From CBFHMJ01 sp965656875 (GTDB taxonomy: Bacteria; Pseudomonadota; Gammaproteobacteria; Enterobacterales; Alteromonadaceae), in the NCBI GenBank assembly GCA_965656875.1, contig CBFHMJ010000018.1, forward strand, positions 124,001 to 188,000: a stretch of DNA of 64,000 nucleotides, in the 5' to 3' direction. The position numbers and the translations under genes are program-made. Below are positions 25,729 through 35,190 of this stretch, in pieces (positions within the stretch are counted from its first letter, which is position 1; each line of letters starts with the position of its first letter). Below the pieces are notes generated by a model. That model saw only the letters and a program-made list of their open reading frames with translations. It searched no databases and was not told the DNA's origin.

Positions 25729-26827
25729 ATGTTTGAAATTAATCCCGTTGTAAATAAAGTTAAGGAGCTGCGAGAGCGCACAGAGCTTCTTAGGGGGTAC
25801 CTTTGACTACGAGACGAGTAAAGAACGTCTTGAAGAAGTCTCCCGCGAACTGGAATCTCCTGATGTATGGAGCAATCCTGAAAACGCACAAAAATTAGGT
25901 AAAGAGAAATCCAGCCTGGAAGTCGTCGTTGAAACAATCGATGATTTGACAACCGGTTGTGATGATATCGACGAGTTAGTAGAGCTGGCCGTTGAAGAAG
26001 AGGATGAAGATACGTTTAACGAAGCGATTGCTGAGCTGGACGTGTTGGATGGCAAACTGGCAAAACTTGAGTTCAGACGTATGTTCTCAGGCAAAAATGA
26101 TGAGTCAGATTGCTATATAGATATTCAGGCTGGTTCAGGCGGCACCGAAGCGCAGGACTGGTCAAACATGCTGTTACGCATGTATCTGCGCTGGGCAGAA
26201 GCAAAAGGTTTTAAAGCCGAGCTGATAGAAGTATCGGATGGTGATGTTGCTGGTATTAAAGGCGCGACCGTTCGTATTTCTGGTGAGTATGCATTTGGCT
26301 GGCTTCGCACTGAAACCGGTGTTCATCGTCTGGTGAGAAAGTCTCCGTTTGATTCTGGTAATCGTCGTCATACGTCATTTGCATCGGCGTTTGTCTATCC
26401 AGAAATTGATGATTCAATCGAAATTGATATCAATCCTGCTGATTTACGTATTGATACTTACCGGGCATCGGGCGCGGGTGGTCAGCACGTTAACAGAACG
26501 GATTCAGCGGTACGTATTACGCATTTACCCACGAATACTGTTGTGCAATGTCAGAATGACCGTTCACAACACAAAAATAAAGATCAGGCAATGAAACAGT
26601 TGAAAGCTAAACTGTATGAGCTTGAGATTCAAAAGCAAAATGCTGAAAAGCAGGCGCTGGAAGATACTAAATCCGATATCGGTTGGGGTAGTCAGATTCG
26701 TTCATACGTGCTTGATGACTCTCGAATCAAAGATTTAAGAACTGGTGTTGAGAATCGTAATACCCAATCCGTACTGGATGGCGATCTCGACCGGTTTATT
26801 GAAGCAAGCCTTAAAGCAGGCTTGTAA
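25729..26827 (+). CDS. prfB: Peptide chain release factor 2, expressed by programmed +1 frameshifting
   Basis: Recognises UGA/UAA stop codons and releases the peptide. The first 25 codons (25729-25803) end at an in-frame TGA (25804-25806); shifting +1 at CTT-T continues to 26827, giving about 365 residues. The tripeptide anticodon S-P-F lies in R-K-S-P-F-D-S, and the catalytic G-G-Q in G-A-G-G-Q-H-V-N. Both are normal for RF2. lysS follows after 44 bases, as in E. coli. Confidence 0.97.
25792..25806 (+). promoter_or_regulatory. prfB autoregulatory frameshift site
   Basis: AGGGGG (25792-25797) acts as an internal Shine-Dalgarno three bases before CTT-TGA-C. Low RF2 lets the ribosome pause at UGA and slip +1, closing a feedback loop. 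This is the conserved element of most bacterial prfB genes. Confidence 0.97.
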
Positions 26828-26871
26828 ACGAACAAATTTATAATTTTGGCTCTAACGCAGGATCAAAAAGA

Positions 26872-28389
26872 ATGGCTGAAGAAAACAACGCGCCAGAAAC
26901 TGAAATTCAGGATGTAAACAAACTGATTGCAGAGCGCAAAACAAAGCTTGCTGCAATTCGCGAAGCTGGAGTAGCTTTCCCTAATGATTTCCGTCGTGAC
27001 GCTGTTTCGACTGATTTAGCAGCAGAATACGATCAATTCACGAAAGAAGAATTGGCAGAAAAGAACATTCGTGTTCGTGTTGCTGGTCGTATTATGACTC
27101 GTCGTATCATGGGTAAAGCCAGTTTTGCGACTATTCAGGACAGCCACGGCAAACTTCAGCTTTATGTTGCTCGTGATAACCTGGCTGAAGGTTTCTACAA
27201 TGAACACTTCAAAAAGTGGGATTTGGGTGACATCGTTGGTGCGGAAGGTGTGTTAGGTAAAACAAAAACAGGCGAAATGTCAGTATTTGTAGACAGCATC
27301 AAGCTACTAACCAAAGCGTTACGTCCATTACCTGATAAGTTCCACGGTCTGACTGACCAGGAACAGCGCTACCGTCAGCGTTACCTTGATCTTATTGTTA
27401 ATGAAGAGTCTCGCAAGACGTTTGTTACGCGTTCAAAAATTGTTGAGTTTATTCGCCAGTATTTCACGGCGGCAGACTTCCTGGAAGTTGAAACGCCAAT
27501 GATGCATGTGATCCCAGGCGGCGCAACAGCAAGACCATTCACCACGCATCACAATGCGTTAGATATGGAACTTTATTTACGTATCGCACCAGAGCTTTAC
27601 TTGAAGCGTTTGGTTGTTGGTGGCTTTGAGAAAGTATTCGAAATTAATCGTAACTTCCGTAATGAAGGTCTTTCAACGCGTCATAACCCTGAGTTCACTA
27701 TGCTTGAATTCTACTGGGCTTATGCTGACTATCGTGACTTGATGGATTTAACCGAAGACATGCTTCGTAAGCTGGCTGAAACGGTTATTGGTTCGACAAA
27801 GGTTGATTATCAGGGCGATGAGTATGACTTCGGTAAGCCGTTTGTTCGTATGTCTGTTAATGAAGCGATTTGCCATTTTAATGATGACATTACAATGGAA
27901 CAGCTGAACGATATGGAACAAGCGAAAGCAGTTGCTAAAGGTCTTGGTATCAGTGTTAAAGACAGCTGGGGTTTGGGTAAAATTCAAATCGAAATCTTTG
28001 AAGAAACCGCTGAGCATCGTTTGATGCAGCCGACATTCATCACTGAATATCCGGCGGAAGTATCACCACTGGCTCGTCGTAATGACGACAATGATTTCAT
28101 CACTGACCGTTTTGAATTCTTTGTTGGTGGTCGTGAAATCGCAAATGGTTTCTCTGAGTTGAATGATGCTGAAGACCAGGCACAACGTTTCCGTGATCAG
28201 GTTGAGCAGAAAGACGCTGGTGACGATGAAGCGATGTACTACGATGAAGATTATGTGACGGCACTTGAGCACGGTATGCCGCCAGCGGCTGGTCAGGGAA
28301 TCGGTATTGATCGTCTGGTTATGCTGTTTACTGATGCACCATCGATTCGTGATGTGTTGTTATTCCCACACATGAGACATCAGAATTAA
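26872..28389 (+). CDS. lysS: Lysyl-tRNA synthetase, class II
   Basis: 505 residues. The N-terminal OB fold (I-R-V-R-V-A-G-R-I-M) binds the anticodon; motif 2 F-R-N-E-G-L-S-T-R-H-N-P-E-F and motif 3 G-I-G-I-D-R-L-V-M-L form the class II active site. It charges tRNA-Lys. It is probably transcribed with prfB and ends at a strong terminator facing serA. Confidence 0.98.
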   Translation: MAEENNAPETEIQDVNKLIAERKTKLAAIREAGVAFPNDFRRDAVSTDLAAEYDQFTKEELAEKNIRVRVAGRIMTRRIMGKASFATIQDSHGKLQLYVARDNLAEGFYNEHFKKWDLGDIVGAEGVLGKTKTGEMSVFVDSIKLLTKALRPLPDKFHGLTDQEQRYRQRYLDLIVNEESRKTFVTRSKIVEFIRQYFTAADFLEVETPMMHVIPGGATARPFTTHHNALDMELYLRIAPELYLKRLVVGGFEKVFEINRNFRNEGLSTRHNPEFTMLEFYWAYADYRDLMDLTEDMLRKLAETVIGSTKVDYQGDEYDFGKPFVRMSVNEAICHFNDDITMEQLNDMEQAKAVAKGLGISVKDSWGLGKIQIEIFEETAEHRLMQPTFITEYPAEVSPLARRNDDNDFITDRFEFFVGGREIANGFSELNDAEDQAQRFRDQVEQKDAGDDEAMYYDEDYVTALEHGMPPAAGQGIGIDRLVMLFTDAPSIRDVLLFPHMRHQN

Positions 28390-28455
28390 GTCAATGCGTG
28401 AATCGCAAATCATCGCAAGATAACGCTGCGAGATAGCATTACTAAATAACATTAC

Positions 28456-28490
28456 AAAAAAACGGGGCTGAAAATTCAGCCCCGTTTTTT
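28456..28490. terminator. Bidirectional terminator between lysS and serA
   Basis: AACGGGGCTGAA pairs with TTCAGCCCCGTT around AA, with an A-run before and T-run after. Confidence 0.95.
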
Positions 28491-28519
28491 ATGTCATTCG
28501 AGAAACTATTCAACAGACT

Positions 28520-29746
28520 TTAGTGAAGCAGTCTTACGCGAATAGTGCCTTCAATAGCATTCAATTCTTTTACTGCTGTTTCAGCTTGTGTGCTGTCGAT
28601 ATCAATAACAACATAACCAATGCTTTCATTGGTTTGTAGATACTGACCCGAGATATTGATGTTATTTCTGGCAAAGATTTCATTTACTTTGGTCATGACG
28701 CCCGGCTGATTGCGGTGAATGTGCATCAGACGACTGTTACCAGCATGCGCAGGAAGTGACACTTCAGGGAAGTTAACGGCTGAAAGGGTAGAACCATTAT
28801 CGCTGTACTTAGACAGTTTACCCGCTACTTCAAGGCCAATATTCTGTTGAGCTTCTTGTGTAGAGCCACCGACGTGCGGTGTCAGGATCACATTGTCGAA
28901 TTGACGAAGTGGTGATACGAATTCTTCATCATTTGATTTAGGCTCAACCGGGAATACGTCAATCGCAGCACCGCCAAGTTGTTTCGTTTCTAAAGCGCTG
29001 GCCAGTGCTTCAATATCAACCACTGTTCCACGAGACGCATTGATCAGAATAGTACCTTCTTTCATTAAGCCAATTTCAGCGGCACCAATCATATTTTTGG
29101 TTTGCGGCGTTTCAGGCACATGTAATGTCACAACATCAGACGTACTTAACAAGGTATTCATGTCAACCTGGGTCGCATTGCCCAGTACCAGCTTATCTTC
29201 GATATCGTAAAACTGAACACGCATACCGATATTTTCAGCCATGATGGATAACTGAGTACCAATGTGGCCATAGCCAATAATGCCCAGAGTTTTGCCACGA
29301 GCTTCGAAAGAACCTGAAGCCGTTTTTTGCCATTCACCCCGATGAGCTTTGGCGTTCTTTTCTGGAATTCGACGAAGAAGTAGTAAGATTTCACCAAGCA
29401 CTAACTCAGCGACAGAACGAGTGTTAGAAAACGGTGCGTTGAAGACCGGAACGCCTCGTTGTTGTGCCGCAGCCAGATCAACCTGATTTGTGCCAATGCA
29501 AAAACAACCAATAGCGACCAGCTTGTTAGCATTTGCCAGAATATCTTCAGTGATATTGGTTCTGGAGCGGATTCCCAGGAAGTGAACATCTTTGATTTTC
29601 TCTGCCAGCTCTTCAGGTGGCAATGAAGTTTTGATGTACTCAACATTGGTGTAACCGTTAGCTTTTAACGAATCAAGTGCGCGTTGATGGACGCCTTCAA
29701 GGAGTAATATTTTGATCTTATCTTTTGATAACGAAATCTTGCTCAT
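28520..29746 (-). CDS. serA: D-3-phosphoglycerate dehydrogenase
   Basis: First step of serine synthesis, NAD-dependent. 408 residues, like the E. coli enzyme. The N-terminal substrate lobe (G-I-R-S-R-T) and Rossmann G-Y-G-H-I-G are present, and the C-terminus is an ACT domain (H-R-N-Q-P-G-V-M) used for serine feedback. The ATG at 29746 is preferred over a TTG 12 bases upstream. It is read after rpiA on the same strand with a 290-base structured gap. Confidence 0.97.
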   Translation of the reverse strand: MSKISLSKDKIKILLLEGVHQRALDSLKANGYTNVEYIKTSLPPEELAEKIKDVHFLGIRSRTNITEDILANANKLVAIGCFCIGTNQVDLAAAQQRGVPVFNAPFSNTRSVAELVLGEILLLLRRIPEKNAKAHRGEWQKTASGSFEARGKTLGIIGYGHIGTQLSIMAENIGMRVQFYDIEDKLVLGNATQVDMNTLLSTSDVVTLHVPETPQTKNMIGAAEIGLMKEGTILINASRGTVVDIEALASALETKQLGGAAIDVFPVEPKSNDEEFVSPLRQFDNVILTPHVGGSTQEAQQNIGLEVAGKLSKYSDNGSTLSAVNFPEVSLPAHAGNSRLMHIHRNQPGVMTKVNEIFARNNINISGQYLQTNESIGYVVIDIDSTQAETAVKELNAIEGTIRVRLLH

Positions 29747-29783
29747 ATACCTTCTCAACTCAAAATGTCTAATACAAAAACGT

Positions 29784-29852
29784 GTGAAACTGACCGGGTT
29801 TCACAAAATCAGCGAACGTGAATTACGTGCTGTGGTGATGACTGCGGTCATC
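29784..29852 (-). promoter_or_regulatory. Hairpins in the serA leader
   Basis: Two perfect hairpins: GTGAAAC / GTTTCAC (29784-29804) with a 7-base loop, and GATGAC / GTCATC (29837-29852) with a TGCG loop. Both lie in the 5' leader of serA. Neither has a T-run. Regulatory RNA structure or operator. Confidence 0.35.
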
Positions 29853-29883
29853 GTCTGTTGAGTGGTGAACTCCAAAAGCCAAC

Positions 29884-29946
29884 CTAAGCTGGGTTTACTG
29901 AATAATTCAGGGAAGACCCCGGAATACCACGACGAATGCGATCCAT
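29884..29946 (-). CDS. Possible 20-residue leader ORF before serA
   Basis: ATG at 29946, reading M-D-R-I-R-R-G-I-P-G-S-S-L-N-Y-S-V-N-P-A then TAG. It contains three serines. The ribosome-binding site is weak, and an ORF this short can occur by chance. Confidence 0.2.
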   Translation of the reverse strand: MDRIRRGIPGSSLNYSVNPA

Positions 29947-29982
29947 GCTTATTGTTTTATTATTACTTTTTGGCGTTAAGGG

Positions 29983-30022
29983 CTCGGTGATTCAGACCTG
30001 AGACCGAGAGGCGTCAGGTCTG
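29983..30022 (-). ncRNA. Pseudoknot-like element after rpiA
   Basis: On the minus strand CAGACCTGA pairs perfectly with TCAGGTCTG (9 bases), while CTCGGT in the loop is complementary to ACCGAG four bases after the stem. The two helices interleave, so they form either an H-type pseudoknot or two mutually exclusive hairpins. It starts 15 bases past the rpiA stop and precedes serA by about 240 bases. No known family is recognised. Confidence 0.4.
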
Positions 30023-30037
30023 CGACACAAGAAGCGA

Positions 30038-30697
30038 TTAAGCGCCTTTGATTTCCGGACCTTGTGGTGTGCCGGTGATCACAATATCGGCTCCACGGCT
30101 TGCAAAAATGCCGTTGGTAACAACACCGACTATGTTATTGATAGTTTCTTCCAGTTTCTGCGGTTGTTCGATAGATAAATTGTAGACGTCAAGAATGACA
30201 TTACCGTTGTCGGTCACAACACCTTCTCGATACACAGGGTCACCGCCAAGTTTTACCAGCTCTCTGGCAACATAGCTTCTGGCCATGGGAATGACTTCAA
30301 CGGGTAATGGAAAGGTTCCTAATATATCAACCGATTTTGATTGATCAACTATACAGATAAATTTTTCTGCAACTGCTGCAACAATTTTTTCACGAGTTAG
30401 TGCTGCACCACCGCCTTTTATCATTGCATTTCCGGGAGTTATTTCATCTGCACCATCAATGTAGACACTCAATTCAGCTACCCCATTAAGGTCAAAAACA
30501 GGGATGCCGAGAGCTTTCAGTTTTTCGGTAGACGCTTCGGAACTTGATACAGCACCATCGATTTTGTGTTTAATCGTATCCAGGGCATCAATGAAGTGGT
30601 TCACGGTGGAGCCTGTGCCCACACCGACAATGCTGTTGTCTTCTACAAATTGCAATGCAGCCCACGCGGCTGCTTTTTTCATTTCATCTTGCGTCAT
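30038..30697 (-). CDS. rpiA: Ribose-5-phosphate isomerase A
   Basis: Interconverts ribose 5-phosphate and ribulose 5-phosphate; complements rpe at 3.6 kb. Starting at the ATG at 30697 gives 219 residues, as in E. coli; a GTG three codons upstream is possible. Motifs: G-V-G-T-G-S-T-V near residue 30, D-G-A-D-E near 80 and K-G-G-G-A-A near 94, all phosphate/active-site loops. Confidence 0.96.
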   Translation of the reverse strand: MTQDEMKKAAAWAALQFVEDNSIVGVGTGSTVNHFIDALDTIKHKIDGAVSSSEASTEKLKALGIPVFDLNGVAELSVYIDGADEITPGNAMIKGGGAALTREKIVAAVAEKFICIVDQSKSVDILGTFPLPVEVIPMARSYVARELVKLGGDPVYREGVVTDNGNVILDVYNLSIEQPQKLEETINNIVGVVTNGIFASRGADIVITGTPQGPEIKGA

Positions 30698-30789
30698 CGT
30701 ATTCACACTTTTTTGGTTTTTATCAAACCGGTTGGCTGATCAGAGAGCCAGTTATCGTTAATAACTAACCCTTACTTTTTGGACGGATT

Positions 30790-31398
30790 CTACCATTGAA
30801 AATGTTGTGTCGGTGTAATGATTTCATCCAATGGCATATCCCAGGATTCCGTCGGTAATTCGGTCACTTGCTGGCAATCATGAGCCAGTCCAATAACGGA
30901 CGTTTTTGTTTTTCCTGCTGCCTGTAGCGCGGCTAATGTCCGATCATAAAAGCCACCACCCATGCCAAGACGATTTCCCTGGTCATCGAATGCGACGAGC
31001 GGTGTAAATATAATATCGAATTGATTCAGTGGCAGAATATCGGGGCAGCTGAGCGGTGGTTCCTGAATTTTCAGGCGATTGGTGATAAGAGGCGTGGTGG
31101 GCAAAAACTGTTGAAATATTAAGTGACCGGGTCGGAAAGGATGAAGGACTGGTAAATAAACCTGCACGCCTTTTTCCCAGAACATATCGATGGTTGCCTG
31201 CGTGCTTAATTCACCATCGAAGGTCAGATAGACCGCAATACGTGAAGTTCTGCGCTCTGTCGTCAGTGCATCAAGCCGATCTGCGAGTGAGCGTGCCGCA
31301 TCGACTTGCTGATTAATGGTCAGTGAGTTCCGTCGTTCCCGTACTTCTTTACGTAAAGCCTTTCGCGCTTCTGCTGTGGTTAACGCTTCGCCTGTCAT
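30790..31398 (-). CDS. fau: 5-formyltetrahydrofolate cyclo-ligase family protein
   Basis: 202 residues. ATP-dependent conversion of 5-formyl-THF to methenyl-THF. N-terminal R-K-E-V-R-E-R-R, central P-L-V-A-F-D-D-Q-G-N-R-L-G-M-G-G-G-F-Y-D (nucleotide/folate loop) and C-terminal G-L-A-H-D-C-Q family motifs. It sits downstream of 6S RNA on the same strand, the conserved ssrS-fau (ygfA) arrangement. Confidence 0.95.
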   Translation of the reverse strand: MTGEALTTAEARKALRKEVRERRNSLTINQQVDAARSLADRLDALTTERRTSRIAVYLTFDGELSTQATIDMFWEKGVQVYLPVLHPFRPGHLIFQQFLPTTPLITNRLKIQEPPLSCPDILPLNQFDIIFTPLVAFDDQGNRLGMGGGFYDRTLAALQAAGKTKTSVIGLAHDCQQVTELPTESWDMPLDEIITPTQHFQW

Positions 31399-31639
31399 GG
31401 TTTATACCGCCGCTTGATAGTGGGTGTTAAATTGTAATGGAGCAATACAAAAAGTAGAAGGTAGCGGTTATTTTTTTAATGTATACGGGGGATTCTGGCA
31501 ACTGATATTTTACTGCGAGGTAAAATTGAACGAAAACCAGTCAATATGGTTGTTCCTGTAATTAGAAGTACTTTGGATGACAGATGGAAATCAGGCAGAA
31601 ATGAATGAAATTTAATGTGGTCAGTCAGGCGAGAAAAAG

Positions 31640-31822
31640 TGTCCCCCAATTAGCCGTAGTCGGATAAAGTCCTTGAACCCTGAGGTTCAAGTCGGCCCTG
31701 ACTTCAATTCCGTAGGCTTCCTGATACGAGTCAGGCTTGCGCAATAGAGCTGGACAGCCAGGTCCTGGTATGGATTTATCGGCTCACGGACGATACCAAC
31801 ATACCAACGTCTTAGGGGACGG
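31640..31822 (-). ncRNA. ssrS: 6S RNA
   Basis: On the minus strand the segment contains GAGCCGATAAATCCATACCA and later AAGCC...TTGAACC-TCAG-GGTTCAAG, closely matching the conserved parts of E. coli 6S RNA (GAGCCGAUAUUUCAUACCA; CUUGAACC-AAG-GGUUCAAG). The terminal stem GTCCCC / GGGGGAC closes the RNA, giving about 180 nt. 6S RNA binds sigma-70 RNA polymerase in stationary phase, mimicking an open promoter. The fau gene follows it, as in most gammaproteobacteria. Confidence 0.93.
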
Positions 31823-31826
31823 GGTA

Positions 31827-31832
31827 ATTATA
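31827..31832 (-). promoter_or_regulatory. -10 box of the 6S RNA promoter
   Basis: A perfect TATAAT on the minus strand, 6-7 bases before the predicted 5' end at about 31820. The -35 (TTAAAC at 17-base spacing) is weak. Confidence 0.65.
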
Positions 31833-31987
31833 GCTGCAATTTTCCAGACGTTTAAAGTTATTCTTTGCTTACAAGGATCGTATGCGGAATTTATAACCGG
31901 GTTGCGGCCTGAGCATGGTAATTTCTGGCTAAGTAATGTCACGAATGTTAGGATTAAAGGCATTTTTTATGGCTGTGAATCCCTGTT

Positions 31988-32560
31988 ATGAGTCAATCGT
32001 TAACCAAACATTTTGAAGACTTGCATCGTCGATTAACACAAGACGATATCTTTTCATCACCCGCTGAATTACATGGCATCCTTTGCGGCTTGATCGCTGG
32101 TGGCGCCTCAAACGACAAAAGTGACTGGGTGAGTATAATCGCAGACTTCCTGAATGACGGCTTGTCATTCACTAAAGCGATAAAAACAGAATTCACCCGC
32201 CTGTTTGATGAATCCAGAATGGATCTCGACAGTACTGAAGCAACGTTTGCACTGGTATTGCCTGATGATGATGAAGCATTGTCAGACCGTGCGGAAGCTG
32301 TTGTTGCCTGGGTTCAGGGGTTTTTGCTGGGATTTGGTGTTCATCAAACCAGTTTGAAAAGCATGTCTGATGACGTGAAAGAAATTATTCATGACTTTAC
32401 TGAAATCTCAAAAATGTCAACGGAGATTGAGGAAGATGAAGAGGGTGAAGTTGCTTTATTTGAAGTCATCGAATACATCCGTTGCTCTGTGATGTTGTGC
32501 TACGCCGAAACGGGTAGTAGCAATACGGAACAGCCTGCCGAAAAACGAACCCTCCATTAA
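31988..32560 (+). CDS. ygfB: UPF0149 family protein YgfB
   Basis: 190 residues, acidic, helical. N-terminal S-P-A-E-L-H-G-I-L-C-G-L-I-A-G-G is the family signature. YgfB-type proteins are cytoplasmic; in Pseudomonas a homologue modulates beta-lactam resistance regulation, but a general function is not settled. It is divergent from 6S RNA and followed after 14 bases by pepP, as in E. coli. zapA, usually next to it, is absent here. Confidence 0.93.
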   Translation: MSQSLTKHFEDLHRRLTQDDIFSSPAELHGILCGLIAGGASNDKSDWVSIIADFLNDGLSFTKAIKTEFTRLFDESRMDLDSTEATFALVLPDDDEALSDRAEAVVAWVQGFLLGFGVHQTSLKSMSDDVKEIIHDFTEISKMSTEIEEDEEGEVALFEVIEYIRCSVMLCYAETGSSNTEQPAEKRTLH

Positions 32561-32574
32561 GTGGTATTGTCATC

Positions 32575-33888
32575 ATGATTGAAATTGCAGAATTTGCATC
32601 CCGCCGTGACCGCTTTCGTCAGCAAATGGCTGAGAATACGGTTGCTGTTTTTCCTGCCAACGTTGAAGTAACCCGAAGCCGGGATACGGAATATCATTTC
32701 AGACAAGACAGTGATTTTCATTACCTTACGGGTTTTCATGAACCTGACGCGGTGTTAATCATTGCTAATGGTGAGCAGCCTCAGACGATTCTGTTTTGTC
32801 GTGAAAAAGATAAATTGATGGAAACCTGGACGGGTCGTCGTGTAGGGCCAGAAAAAGCGGCTGAAGCATTTAGTTTCGATGCGGCTTACCCTCTCAGTAA
32901 TCTGGACGATGAGCTGTTAGAGCAGATTAACGGTAAAGATGGCATCTATGTCGCCAATGGTCAGTACGATGCATTTGACGCACTGATCCAAAAAACCATT
33001 TCTACGCTACGTGCTAATCCTAAAAAAGGTTATACAGCACCGGGTGTTCAATACGACTCCCGGTTAATTACTGCTGAGATGAGACTGATCAAATCACCGG
33101 CTGAAATCGATGTTATGGTGCGAAGCTGTGAAATCGCAGGTGATGCGCACAATAATGTGATGAAAACGGTCGCGCCTGGTCAATATGAGTATCAGGTTGA
33201 AGCGGGTATAAATCATCATTTTGCCATGAACGGCGCACGACATCCTGCTTATGCATCAATTGTTGGTGGTGGGGAAAATGCTTGTATTTTGCATTACACC
33301 GAAAACAGCGATGTGTTGAATGATGGCGATTTACTGTTAATTGATGCGGGTGGTGAATATCAGGGATACGCCGCTGATATTACGCGAACGATTCCGGTGA
33401 ATGGTCAGTTTTCTGAGCCTCAGAAAAAGATTTATCAACTGGTATTAGATGCGCAACTGGCGGCAATGGAGTTTTACCGTCCGGGAGCAACGTTAAAACA
33501 GGCTTCTGATGCCGCCATTCGTGTTCTTACAACCGGATTGGTTGATTTAGGTTTGCTGTCGGGTGATGTGGATACACTGATTGAAGAGAATGCTTTCAAA
33601 GCATTTTATATGCATGGCCTGGGACACTGGCTTGGATTAGACGTGCATGATGTTGGTGTCTATAAGATTCATGGTGAAGAGCGACCACTGGAGCCGGGCA
33701 TGGTTATTACCATTGAACCGGGTTTATATATCAGTGAAGACAGCGATGTAGATGACTGTTGGAAGGGGATTGGGGTTCGTATTGAAGACGATATTCTGAT
33801 CACTGAAAACGGGCATCGCAATCTGACCGCTCATGTGCCAAAAACTATTGATGCAGTTGAAGCATTTATGGCAGAAGCGCGTCGTTAA
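32575..33888 (+). CDS. pepP: Xaa-Pro aminopeptidase (aminopeptidase P)
   Basis: 437 residues. Dinuclear-Mn pita-bread enzyme removing N-terminal residues before proline. Metal ligands are visible in L-I-D-A-G-G (Asp), A-A-D-I-T-R-T (Asp), H-G-L-G-H-W-L-G (His), T-I-E-P-G (Glu) and V-R-I-E-D-D (Glu). It lies in the ygfB-pepP-ubiH-ubiI cluster with short gaps, suggesting an operon. Confidence 0.97.
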   Translation: MIEIAEFASRRDRFRQQMAENTVAVFPANVEVTRSRDTEYHFRQDSDFHYLTGFHEPDAVLIIANGEQPQTILFCREKDKLMETWTGRRVGPEKAAEAFSFDAAYPLSNLDDELLEQINGKDGIYVANGQYDAFDALIQKTISTLRANPKKGYTAPGVQYDSRLITAEMRLIKSPAEIDVMVRSCEIAGDAHNNVMKTVAPGQYEYQVEAGINHHFAMNGARHPAYASIVGGGENACILHYTENSDVLNDGDLLLIDAGGEYQGYAADITRTIPVNGQFSEPQKKIYQLVLDAQLAAMEFYRPGATLKQASDAAIRVLTTGLVDLGLLSGDVDTLIEENAFKAFYMHGLGHWLGLDVHDVGVYKIHGEERPLEPGMVITIEPGLYISEDSDVDDCWKGIGVRIEDDILITENGHRNLTAHVPKTIDAVEAFMAEARR

Positions 33889-33969
33889 TATTAGCTTAGC
33901 AGCGTATTCGTTGTTCAAGCTGTGTTTCGTTTACTTATATCCGTGACAAACAACAGGTAGTTCAGAACG

Positions 33970-35172
33970 ATGGCAATCAAACAATTTGATGTAGTTATTG
34001 TTGGTGGTGGTATGGTTGGGGCTTCTCAGGCCGTTGCGTTGCACCATCAATTTCCATCTTTGTCGATTGCTATCATCGAACCGGTGCCACAATCCGCAGC
34101 ATTCCAGCCCAGTTATGATGGTCGTTCTGTTGCACTGGCCTGGGGTTCTTGTCAGATTTTAGATAAATATGGTATCTGGTCTGGCTTATCTCAGTACGCT
34201 GAGCCTATTTCTTCTATTCATGTCTCTGACCGAGGGCACTTTGGTAAAGCGCGTTTATCGGCTTCAGAATACCAGGTGCCAGCACTGGGTTATGTCGTTG
34301 AAGTGGTTTATATCGGTAAAGTGCTGCATGAACGCCTTGATAAAGCGGATAATGTGACATGGTTTTGCCCGAATAAGTTAACTGCAATTGAACCGATTAA
34401 TGATGGCAATCGGTTGACGCTGGATAGTGGCGAACAAATAGATGCTGCGCTGTTGATTGCTGCTGATGGTGGCCAGTCAGCAACACGAAACATGTTGAAT
34501 ATTCGAACGTCGGCCAGTCCTTATCCGCAACATGCCATTATTGCGAATGTCTCGGTGGCTGACGGCCATGAAAACAAAGCATTTGAACGATTTACAACAC
34601 ATGGCCCGGTTGCGCTTCTTCCATTGTCTGATAACCGCTATTCGCTGGTCTGGTGTTTACCACCTGATGAAATACAAGCCACATTAGCATTGTCTGATGA
34701 TGCTTTTCTGGAAGCCTTACAGCATGCTTTTGGTTATCGGGCGGGGCAGTTTGTTAAAACTGGCAAGCGATTCAGTTACCCACTGTCGTTAGTGCGTCCG
34801 GCGCAATTAATTTCTCATCACGCCTTATTGTGTGGCAATGCCAGTCATACGGTTCATCCGATTGCCGGTCAGGGGTTTAACCTCGGTATTCGGGATATTG
34901 AAGCACTGGTTCAATTGTTAAAACCTGCCATTGCAGCGGGCGCTAATCCGGGTGAATACTCATTGCTACATCAGTTTTCGAATCACCGACTGAATGATTC
35001 AGGTCGGGTGATCACAATGACGGATACTTTAGTCAAAATGTTTTCAAATGAAAGTCGATTACTGGCGTTTGGTCGTTCGCTTGGTTTGACCGCAATGGAT
35101 ATCATTGACTGCTTTAAACAGCCACTGGCAAAGCAGGCGATGGGGCTCAATACATCTTTTCCTAATCAATAA
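33970..35172 (+). CDS. ubiH: 2-octaprenyl-6-methoxyphenol hydroxylase
   Basis: 400-residue FAD monooxygenase of ubiquinone synthesis. Nucleotide-binding V-G-G-G-M-V-G-A-S at the N-terminus, A-A-D-G-G-Q-S-A-T-R in the middle and G-N-A-S-H-T-V-H-P-I-A-G-Q-G-F-N-L-G near residue 295. The G-N-A variant of the G-D motif is usual for UbiH. Hydroxylates C1 of the ring. ubiI follows. Confidence 0.93.
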   Translation: MAIKQFDVVIVGGGMVGASQAVALHHQFPSLSIAIIEPVPQSAAFQPSYDGRSVALAWGSCQILDKYGIWSGLSQYAEPISSIHVSDRGHFGKARLSASEYQVPALGYVVEVVYIGKVLHERLDKADNVTWFCPNKLTAIEPINDGNRLTLDSGEQIDAALLIAADGGQSATRNMLNIRTSASPYPQHAIIANVSVADGHENKAFERFTTHGPVALLPLSDNRYSLVWCLPPDEIQATLALSDDAFLEALQHAFGYRAGQFVKTGKRFSYPLSLVRPAQLISHHALLCGNASHTVHPIAGQGFNLGIRDIEALVQLLKPAIAAGANPGEYSLLHQFSNHRLNDSGRVITMTDTLVKMFSNESRLLAFGRSLGLTAMDIIDCFKQPLAKQAMGLNTSFPNQ

Positions 35173-35190
35173 TAATCACGGTAATTTCTT

